The notes under the pieces are model-generated. The model was not told the origin of the DNA and searched no databases. It saw nothing but the letters and a program-made list of their open reading frames with translations. DNA of 35,895 bases, taken from a virus. The translations under genes and the position numbers were made by a program. Each line of letters begins with the position of its first letter. Position 1 is the first letter of the stretch. This document shows positions 16,916 to 22,750 of the stretch, in pieces. The stretch is from positions 1-35,895 of the IMG/VR virus record IMGVR_UViG_3300026521_000230; one strand, given 5' to 3'.

Positions 16916-17178
16916 ATCCTCTTTAAATTGTGTTCTAATTTTATATATCGTTTGTGAGTATCATCAATAGTACACATATTATCAATTATATCATTCCCAG
17001 CTAAAACACTTATAATTTTTGATGTTTGTATATCAAGGATTTGAGATTGATTTATATTTTCTTTATTGTAGATTAGTAGTTGTTTTATGATACTCATTGG
17101 TGTATTATAAAGTTCACTCAAAGAGAGGTTATATCTCTCTAAGAGTAAAGGGATTGTTTCATCATCCACCCATTGCAA
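16912..17178 (-). CDS. Tail assembly chaperone, second frame (T-like)
   Basis: This frame lies between the tail tube / first chaperone and the tape measure, exactly where siphophages encode the frameshift extension of the tail assembly chaperone (lambda T). It has no ATG near its start; the first candidates are TTG 17178 and GTG 17169, both inside the 3' end of the upstream frame. The visible sequence (WVDDETIPLLLERYNLSLSE) is helical and hydrophilic. It is therefore best read as the continuation of the previous gene through a ribosomal frameshift, though an independent TTG or GTG start is possible. Confidence 0.6.
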   Translation of the reverse strand: MQWVDDETIPLLLERYNLSLSELYNTPMSIIKQLLIYNKENINQSQILDIQTSKIISVLAGNDIIDNMCTIDDTHKRYIKLEHNLKRI

Positions 17179-17404
17179 AAGTCACAACCTTTTCAATATC
17201 AGGTTGATATCTGACTGGTATTTCTTGGATATCTTCTAATGCCATTGGTGGCTCAATTATAGATATTAAAAGTACATTTGATACTTTTTCAAACTCAGTT
17301 TTAGACTTAGCATTGATGTCATAAACTTCACCAAATGTGAGTTCACGATATTTTACTACATCCAAACCAAATAAAGCTTCTGTTTTTTCTTTTGTCTTAA
17401 ACAT
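17162..17404 (-). CDS. Tail assembly chaperone, first frame (G-like)
   Basis: The 80-residue product begins MFKTKEKTEALFGLDVVKYR and contains ELTFGEVYDINAKSKTEFEK, the pattern of small chaperones that coat the tape measure before the tube polymerises (GpG / phage_TAC-type). It ends DIEKVVTFAMGG 17 bases inside the next frame. A GACTTTTGCAATGG stretch at the overlap could permit a frame change. Neighbours are the tail tube upstream and the tape measure downstream. Confidence 0.65.
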   Translation of the reverse strand: MFKTKEKTEALFGLDVVKYRELTFGEVYDINAKSKTEFEKVSNVLLISIIEPPMALEDIQEIPVRYQPDIEKVVTFAMGG

Positions 17405-17413
17405 AAAATACCT

Positions 17414-17833
17414 TTATGGTGTTGGTAGTGTAGTTGTTATTTCACCAGCCAAACCAACTGTTACAGACTCGGTTATCATACCATCAACTTCACCAGCTTC
17501 ACTTAGTGCGATAACATTACCCTCAAACTCTTTTTCAGTACCATCAGAGTATGCAATTTTAAAGTGGTAGTTTTCATCACTCTTATAACTAGCTTCTAAT
17601 ACGCCTTGTGCTTCACTATCACTCTCATAGAATGTATCAAATGTTACTGTTCCTGTATCACGCAAACCAAATCGATATGTTTTTGTTGTGTCCTGTGAAC
17701 AAGTTGTATCTATCTTAGCTCTCTCTGGTTGATCTAAACCAAAGTTAGTCAAACATCCAATCTCTTTATAGGTAGACCCATCCTCAGAGATTGATATTTT
17801 ATGTCCCTGAAACAATGTTCCTTTAGTTGCCAT
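17414..17833 (-). CDS. Major tail tube protein
   Basis: The 139-residue protein is a tail tube subunit (lambda V / TTP type), stacked in hexamers around the tape measure. It opens MATKGTLFQGHKISISEDGS, then GCLTNFGLDQPERAKIDTTC with a FGLRDTGTVTFDTFY strand pair, and closes with the VIALSEAGEVDGMITESVTV hairpin; these are the usual tube-protein elements (tdC....K.....g..d.Gtvt). The tube gene lies just before the chaperone and tape measure genes, as expected. It overlaps the upstream small gene by 11 bases. Confidence 0.87.
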   Translation of the reverse strand: MATKGTLFQGHKISISEDGSTYKEIGCLTNFGLDQPERAKIDTTCSQDTTKTYRFGLRDTGTVTFDTFYESDSEAQGVLEASYKSDENYHFKIAYSDGTEKEFEGNVIALSEAGEVDGMITESVTVGLAGEITTTLPTP

Positions 17834-18044
17834 CTTTAGACCCTTTTTGTTTAGGTAGCTTTTTTACTTCTATACCAATATTTTTATATAACATCTTTAT
17901 CTTTTCCTTATCAGTATAGACGAGTTTCGCATTTTCAATAGGTTTTAAAGCATACAAAGGAGTGGCATACACCACATCCTTGCCATTTAAACCATCAATC
18001 TTAGTGTCACTATAAACTATAATTCTTTGGTTTCTCAGTGTCAT
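17823..18044 (-). CDS. Hypothetical protein between capsid and tail tube genes (73 aa)
   Basis: The 73-residue protein begins MTLRNQRIIVYSDTKIDGLN and ends with a basic tail (KKLPKQKGSKDGN). No known motif is visible. Its place between major capsid and tail tube would fit a small neck or capsid accessory protein, or a translational regulator of the tube gene, which it overlaps by 11 bases. Only the coding call is supported. Confidence 0.6.
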   Translation of the reverse strand: MTLRNQRIIVYSDTKIDGLNGKDVVYATPLYALKPIENAKLVYTDKEKIKMLYKNIGIEVKKLPKQKGSKDGN

Positions 18045-18055
18045 AAATCACCCCC

Positions 18056-19021
18056 TTATATAGTGATGACTTTACCCGACACACCAGCACCAGCTTTTAA
18101 ATCATCAACACCTCTTGCCCAGTTTGCACTATTTCCAAGTACAGCATCATCTGTTATGATTCCTTGTGACTCATCCCATGCATAACCAAGGATTTTAAGA
18201 GTAAACGCCCCCTCCATTGTGATGTTCATTGTTAAGTTGTTAGATTTATCATCAACTCTTGCAACCAACTCTGTTCTCTCAGCTTCTTGAATAACAACAC
18301 CACCACTAACAAGTGCGTGAATAAATGCCAACGGATCACCTGTACCATCCCCATTAGTATCACCTGCATCAAAAGCTCCACTGTCTGTAGCAAATACTTT
18401 TCTACCTAAGGTACCTGTTGTTCCCTCATACGCAATACCACTTGCTAAAGAGTCCACATTCAAGTTGGCATCAATGATATTGTGAGCTTCAACTGAGTGC
18501 ATACAATAGTTGATAAGACGACCTGCATTATCTCCAAACGCTCTGTTAATCATATTGAGTGCTTTTAAATCAGCCGATGCCTTAGAACCATCGACAGCAG
18601 TTCCACCTAAAGACCCTGCTAGTGCATACATTGCTTTGTTTATCATTGTAACTGTCAGGTTGTTTGTTAGAGTTGTTGCTATCACATCACTAAACTGCTC
18701 AGGACTCATTTTAGTAGTGTATGCTTTAAACATTGACAGTGGGTATTGGATTTTCTTACTCCAATATATTTTAGCCCCAACTTGTTCGCCAGCTTGAAGT
18801 GCATTAAATGTACCTGTATTTAGTGTTGTTGGATCACGATAACCCATTTCACCAAACCCTTTGAAGAACACATCTTGAATTGCGTGACCTGTGTGGAATT
18901 GTGTCACAGGAACAATTGCACCACCTGTTTTAGTCACATAGTCTTGTGCGTTTTGCATCAATTTTTCCGTCATTGTTGTATGAACATACTCAGGAAGGAT
19001 AAAACTTTCTAATGTTGCCAT
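18056..19021 (-). CDS. Major capsid protein
   Basis: The 321-residue protein is the main shell subunit. It begins MATLESFILPEYVHTTMTEK and has the E-loop-like region with AGEQVGAKIYWSKKIQYPLS, a typical HK97-fold spine helix region (MSPEQFSDVIATTLTNNLTV), an ADLKALNMINRAFGDNAGRL helix, and a P-domain containing an internal DTNGDGTGD loop that could bind calcium. It follows the scaffold gene by 13 bases, has an AAGG ribosome binding site, and is of normal size. The type resembles the SPP1 gp13 class that uses a separate scaffold and no cleavage. Confidence 0.87.
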   Translation of the reverse strand: MATLESFILPEYVHTTMTEKLMQNAQDYVTKTGGAIVPVTQFHTGHAIQDVFFKGFGEMGYRDPTTLNTGTFNALQAGEQVGAKIYWSKKIQYPLSMFKAYTTKMSPEQFSDVIATTLTNNLTVTMINKAMYALAGSLGGTAVDGSKASADLKALNMINRAFGDNAGRLINYCMHSVEAHNIIDANLNVDSLASGIAYEGTTGTLGRKVFATDSGAFDAGDTNGDGTGDPLAFIHALVSGGVVIQEAERTELVARVDDKSNNLTMNITMEGAFTLKILGYAWDESQGIITDDAVLGNSANWARGVDDLKAGAGVSGKVITI

Positions 19022-19034
19022 CTTTTTACCTTTA

Positions 19035-19694
19035 TTATTTTAAATTTGCCTGTACTTGTTTTAAGTACGCCTCTGAACCATATTCTTTTATGAATTGAGC
19101 TTTTTCCTCAGGTGTAATGCTTTTAACATCGATCTTACTACCTTGGTTACCACCACCTTGGTTACCACCACCTTGGTTTGTGTGAGCTTTAACAAGACCT
19201 TTTAAATCCGGCACTGCTTCAACAAGTTTCTCCAAACCTGTATCTACATCTAATAGCTCTTCACCCACTTTGAGCATAACTTTGTCATTCTGCTCGTCAA
19301 AGTGTATGTTTTGCTTGATAATAAGTTCAGCTCCCAAGCGACTTGTCCACTCTTGTTTAGATAATACTTTTTGTAATGTGCTATCTATCACAGCGTTTTT
19401 TGTTTTTTGAACCAAATCAGCTTTTTGTGTTTCAAGCTCAGTAAGTTTAGTCTCAAACTCTTTTACAACTTCTGCTTTACCGTCTTCTTTCGCTTTTGCA
19501 ATTTGTTTTTGTAAATCAGATAGTTGTGTTTCATACTGCTCTTTTAAACTGCTTTCAACCTCTTTTAACTTTACTCTATAAGAGGCACTCTCTTCATTTA
19601 ACTTTTTGATAGTGGCATCATAAGCAGTATGAACCTGCTCAGCCAGCTCTTTTGTCAACTCTTTACCAATCAAAGCCTCAAGCTCTTTATACAT
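19035..19694 (-). CDS. Capsid scaffolding protein (GP20-like)
   Basis: The 219-residue protein is a long, charged coiled coil (about 1-130: KLKEVESSLKEQYETQLSDL and similar), then a Gly/Asn-rich linker with three GGGNQ-type repeats (about 175-190) and a C-terminal helix-turn-helix-like knob (ITPEEKAQFIKEYGSEAYLK) that would contact the capsid protein. This order, upstream of the capsid gene, is typical of phage minor structural GP20 scaffolds that are removed when DNA enters. Its ribosome binding site is strong (GGAGG, 7 bases from ATG) and it has its own -10 box. Confidence 0.85.
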   Translation of the reverse strand: MYKELEALIGKELTKELAEQVHTAYDATIKKLNEESASYRVKLKEVESSLKEQYETQLSDLQKQIAKAKEDGKAEVVKEFETKLTELETQKADLVQKTKNAVIDSTLQKVLSKQEWTSRLGAELIIKQNIHFDEQNDKVMLKVGEELLDVDTGLEKLVEAVPDLKGLVKAHTNQGGGNQGGGNQGSKIDVKSITPEEKAQFIKEYGSEAYLKQVQANLK

Positions 19695-19719
19695 CTTTAC
19701 ACCTCCAGTGATTAGTAAA

Positions 19720-19725
19720 ATTATA
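19720..19725 (-). promoter_or_regulatory. -10 box for scaffold and capsid genes
   Basis: TATAAT on the minus strand in the 39-base gap between the terminase stop and the scaffold start, about 25 bases before ATG 19694. A GGAGG ribosome binding site (19702-19706) lies between. This would give extra expression of scaffold and capsid over terminase. Confidence 0.55.
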
Positions 19726-19733
19726 ACACATTT

Positions 19734-21137
19734 TTAATAATTAATCAATTTACCTTCGCTTTTTCTAACAATAAGTTTGTCACTCAATAATCTCGTAAAT
19801 GCCATCACACACGCATCAGCCAAGTTTGGAGATTTGACACCTCTTGCTTCTAAATCTTTTTTCTTTTCAACCATATTTTTTAATCTCGCACTTTGAGCCA
19901 TTCTTGGTGTGCTAAGCTCTGTTATAAGTTTTTCTATTATTGCAATATTTGTTGTTGAGCTATCAATTGCAACAATTCTGTCAATATCACACGGGATATC
20001 ATTTACAACAAAATTATATGTATCAATAACTCTGTCTCTAAACTCCCACCAAGCTTGTGCTTTCAGGTTTTCAAAATACTGCTCATTAGTTATATCCCCC
20101 TCATAAAAACTTTTTGGGGCAACCGGACTACTCGCCGAATTAAAACCAACAAAAGTCAGATTTTGATTGTACTCTTTATTGAACCTCTTATAGTTAGACC
20201 CAGTACCAGCACCAACACCATTGGTGTCATATATCGTTTGTGCTTTCTTTCGGTATGCTAATTGATAAACTTTTAAGCTACTCTCTACAAGTTCATCTTC
20301 TTTAGCTTTCCACTCTTCAATATAGGTTAATAATGTACCTTCAACTATACATACAGCATTTTTATCATCACCTGCATCAGCAACATCATAACCGATTTGA
20401 GCGTAACCCCTTAAATCCACATTTAACTTCTTGTGAGCATCAACAATAGCGTTTAGCCATACACGCTTGATGATAGCTAACTTATCATCTTTTTTAGGTA
20501 CACCAAGATAGATATGTTCATATGCTTCATAATCCCTTGTCTTTAACTGTTCAATACGCTTTTTTGATTTCTCTGACAAAAAAACATTTTCGTTGTAGTT
20601 GATCAGGCGCGTTTGAACATCCTCACGACCACTTAATACTAAATCTTGCCAAATATAGTCGGTTTGTAGTTTAGGATTGAAAAGAATAATGATAAAGGAT
20701 CCGTCTTTACGAATTGTTGGCTCTATCAAATCAAACTGCTCCTGTGTCAAGTCTTCACCCTCTTCTATCCAAAGGATGTCAATGTCAGCAGTACCTTTTA
20801 TATCCGTTAAGTTACGCTTTATACCATAGAAGAAGAACTCACTGCCTGTTTTTGTACAAATAATCTTATTGTTGGTTATTTTAAACAGTTGCTGGACTCC
20901 CAACTGATCAATAACCCACTTCAGCTCTGTGTAAACACTTTGCTCAATCCTATTTTGAAATTGCCTTACACACATAATTCTTAAACGATAGTTCATACTC
21001 TGTACAAGTAACCAAATAGCAGTATCTTTGGTTTTGGAACTATCCCTACCCCCATACAAACACTTTATAGGGTAATATTTAGACCAAAATTCTTTTAAAT
21101 TGGGATTTAATGTTAGTTTATTTTTCGGAACACTCAT
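19734..21137 (-). CDS. Terminase large subunit
   Basis: The 467-residue protein is the packaging ATPase-nuclease. Walker A is CLYGGRDSSKT (26-36), Walker B ILWIEEGEDL (121-130) with catalytic Glu, and coupling motif LFNP (152-155). The nuclease half has GYDVADAGDDKNAV near residue 250, the first metal-binding Asp of the RNase H-like fold, and YDTNGVGAG further on. This pattern fits the PBSX-like / Terminase_3 class. It is preceded by a divergent promoter region and by TATAAT 5 bases before its ATG, so the message may be leaderless. Confidence 0.92.
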   Translation of the reverse strand: MSVPKNKLTLNPNLKEFWSKYYPIKCLYGGRDSSKTKDTAIWLLVQSMNYRLRIMCVRQFQNRIEQSVYTELKWVIDQLGVQQLFKITNNKIICTKTGSEFFFYGIKRNLTDIKGTADIDILWIEEGEDLTQEQFDLIEPTIRKDGSFIIILFNPKLQTDYIWQDLVLSGREDVQTRLINYNENVFLSEKSKKRIEQLKTRDYEAYEHIYLGVPKKDDKLAIIKRVWLNAIVDAHKKLNVDLRGYAQIGYDVADAGDDKNAVCIVEGTLLTYIEEWKAKEDELVESSLKVYQLAYRKKAQTIYDTNGVGAGTGSNYKRFNKEYNQNLTFVGFNSASSPVAPKSFYEGDITNEQYFENLKAQAWWEFRDRVIDTYNFVVNDIPCDIDRIVAIDSSTTNIAIIEKLITELSTPRMAQSARLKNMVEKKKDLEARGVKSPNLADACVMAFTRLLSDKLIVRKSEGKLINY

Positions 21138-21142
21138 ACCAA

Positions 21143-21148
21143 ATTATA
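21143..21148 (-). promoter_or_regulatory. -10 box, predicted leaderless promoter for terminase
   Basis: TATAAT on the minus strand, then five bases (TTGGT), then ATG 21137. No ribosome binding site is visible. A palindrome AACTTAAGTT lies about 26 bases upstream and could control both this promoter and the divergent one. Confidence 0.6.
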
Positions 21149-21173
21149 TCATAAAAACATTGTAGTTAGGTTA

Positions 21174-21198
21174 AACTTAAGTTGCAATTACATATAAT
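21174..21198 (+). promoter_or_regulatory. Operator AACTTAAGTT and divergent promoter
   Basis: The perfect 10-base palindrome AACTTAAGTT (21174-21183) lies between the terminase promoter and a plus-strand TATAAT (21193-21198) that would serve the gene starting at 21231, which has an AAGGA ribosome binding site. The palindrome is shared with other plus-strand promoters. Confidence 0.65.
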
Positions 21199-21230
21199 TA
21201 GTATATTCAATAAACACAAAAGGACACACA

Positions 21231-21332
21231 ATGATAACTTTACCAAAAAACTACAGGTCTGATACACGAAACAGTTTCATTCTTGATAGAAACAATGAGA
21301 AAGTTTTTGTACCAAACGAAAAAAAAAAATAA
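21231..21332 (+). CDS. Short leader frame, likely 5' part of the 21365 gene
   Basis: From ATG 21231, preceded by AAAAGGACACACA, 33 codons read MITLPKNYRSDTRNSFILDR and so on to ...VPNEKKK, ending TAA just after a run of eleven A (21319-21329). Before the stop the run allows a -1 slip into the frame of 21365, which is open from there on with no further stop. So the true product is likely one protein of about 209 residues made by slippage at the A-run, or an intact gene with one missing A in this sequence. The short frame alone has no recognised role. Confidence 0.6.
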   Translation: MITLPKNYRSDTRNSFILDRNNEKVFVPNEKKK

Positions 21333-21364
21333 TACAAACAACAAAAAAGGTTTTACACGATGGT

Positions 21365-21859
21365 TTGGATAGTGATTTTTATATGCTCAAAGTAAATATC
21401 AATTCAACATTCAACAAACAAATTGAATGGGATGGTTGGATCACAGCTCAATTTCAAGGGGGTGTTGATGTAAAAAGAAGGTTAGATATAATGTTTTTGA
21501 AAAATGGAGGTATTCGTAGCAAGGTATATGAGAGCGAAGTAAAAGAGTTGGTGTGTTGGTATGGCAAGGCTGATGAAAAAGCTCTGATGGCTCATTTAGA
21601 GTACTTTAAACAGCTATCTATAAGATTTTATCAACTTTTGATTGAACTACTTCAAACTTACCAGTATAAAATCAAAAAACCAAGCTACTATCAACTATCT
21701 AAGCAACTTGGTTATAGTGGGATTGGTGGGGGTGGTGTTAAGTATCACTTAGACAAATTGGCGTCACTTCAAAAAAATAAACAATTAACAATAACTTATT
21801 CTTATAAATCCATTGTTGCACTTAGAAAAAAAAATAATACTGTTAGATCCTACTTTTGA
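21365..21859 (+). CDS. Putative DNA-binding regulator (body after A-run frameshift)
   Basis: The listed start is TTG 21365, but no good ribosome binding site serves it; the frame is open upstream to the A-run at 21319-21329, so it probably begins at 21231. The C-terminal part has KPSYYQLSKQLGYSGIGGGG followed by VKYHLDKL, which looks like a helix-turn-helix of the winged type that reads a target site. The N-terminal part (EWDGWITAQFQGG) is unfamiliar. The gene faces the minus-strand operon, shares its promoter region with terminase, and its end overlaps the terminase small-subunit candidate. A transcription regulator is a reasonable guess, not more. Confidence 0.55.
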   Translation: MDSDFYMLKVNINSTFNKQIEWDGWITAQFQGGVDVKRRLDIMFLKNGGIRSKVYESEVKELVCWYGKADEKALMAHLEYFKQLSIRFYQLLIELLQTYQYKIKKPSYYQLSKQLGYSGIGGGGVKYHLDKLASLQKNKQLTITYSYKSIVALRKKNNTVRSYF

Positions 21860-22242
21860 GTAGAATACATATCTAAAATAGTTGGGACAGTTACATTTAT
21901 GACTTGTTCTGTTATATCCTTAGACATTTTAGCCAAATCTTCTTTGTTATAACCATTGTTAAGATATTTAAGTAAATCTTCATCATCTTCTTTCATAGCT
22001 ATTTTAAAAATCTTATCTCTAACCAAATCTTTTTTAAAGTCATTATTGGCGTTCATACAATCTAAAAAATCACTATTGTTTTTTCTCCATTTTGAATAAA
22101 CATAATAGCTTAAATTCATCTCTCTTAATGTTCTTGTAATCATACCTTTATTCATTTCCAAATACACCAAAAATTTTACTTGCTCTTTAGTTAAACTTTC
22201 AAATGCTTCTGACAACTTTTTGAAATCTTTTTTTATACTCAT
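21850..22242 (-). CDS. Probable terminase small subunit (HTH protein)
   Basis: The 130-residue protein has an N-terminal helix-turn-helix of the type found in phage small terminases (phBC6A51-like): FLVYLEMNKGMITRTLREMN followed by LSYYVYSKWRKNNSDF, then a helix with VRDKIFKIAMKEDDEDLLKY and LNNGYNKED, equivalent to the ..L...I..gd..ai.fyLk..gk.. pattern. It lies upstream of the large subunit, though a plus-strand gene is inserted between. Small terminases recognise the packaging site. A TATAAT at 22269 and a GGAG site 6 bases before ATG support the start. Confidence 0.62.
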   Translation of the reverse strand: MSIKKDFKKLSEAFESLTKEQVKFLVYLEMNKGMITRTLREMNLSYYVYSKWRKNNSDFLDCMNANNDFKKDLVRDKIFKIAMKEDDEDLLKYLNNGYNKEDLAKMSKDITEQVINVTVPTILDMYSTQK

Positions 22243-22268
22243 TCATATCTCCATTTAAAAATTATCAT

Positions 22269-22274
22269 ATTATA
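22269..22274 (-). promoter_or_regulatory. -10 box for the small terminase candidate
   Basis: TATAAT on the minus strand, 26 bases before ATG 22242, with a normal leader that includes GGAG at 22249-22252. This contrasts with the leaderless layout of the large-subunit promoter. Confidence 0.55.
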
Positions 22275-22408
22275 TCATAAATAAGCTGAGGATGCAAAAT
22301 AAAGCCAAAAGTAGGGGTAAGGTATATCATCATATAGGTAACACATAAAAAGTCTTCAAATCGTCGTATTTACAAATTAGTTAAAAATCACACCTAACTC
22401 AAAAAATT

Positions 22409-22550
22409 TACACTAAATTTATCATCTAATTAACACTCGCACACTGTACACTAAATTTATCATCTAATTAACACTCGCACACTGTACACTAAATTTATCA
22501 TCTAATTAACACTCGCACACTAAATTATCATCTAATTAACACTCGCACGC
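22409..22550. repeat. 38-bp tandem direct repeats (iterons)
   Basis: Two perfect 38-base units start at 22409 and 22447 (TACACTAAATTTATCATCTA, then ATTAACACTCGCACACTG). A third starting at 22485 is complete but for its last two bases, and a fourth, shorter unit follows (about 22516-22550, missing TGTACA and one T). A fifth, diverged partial unit is at about 22652-22680. There are no unique spacers. Such tandem units next to an AT-rich stretch are typical of sites where an initiator protein binds. Confidence 0.88.
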
Positions 22551-22557
22551 AAAATAG

Positions 22558-22635
22558 CATTTTTCCCATTTTTACTCCATTATCCTAAATACATATTCTA
22601 ATATTTAGGATAATGGAGTAAAAATGGGAAAAATG
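22558..22635. repeat. 34-bp perfect inverted repeat with 10-base loop
   Basis: The arm 22558-22591 (CATTTTTCCCATTTTTACTC and on to CCTAAATA) is exactly complementary to 22602-22635, leaving a 10-base loop. No T tract of terminator type follows on either strand. It lies between the iterons and the partial fifth unit, so it is part of the same locus. A single strand would fold into a long hairpin. Confidence 0.9.
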
Positions 22636-22750
22636 AAACCTACTTTTAGTTATCTAATTGACACTCGCACACTAAATTTTAGTGCACATTATTTTATGTA
22701 CAGTGTTAATTATTAATTCACATTAAATTACCGCACATTATTAATTCACA

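Noticed and set aside
22409-22550. CRISPR array
   Set aside because: The 38-bp units are directly tandem with no unique spacers, and no cas gene is near; iterons fit better.
22558-22635. Intrinsic terminator
   Set aside because: A 34-bp stem without a following T tract, lying within an iteron cluster; it could still pause transcription, but that is not its likely main role.
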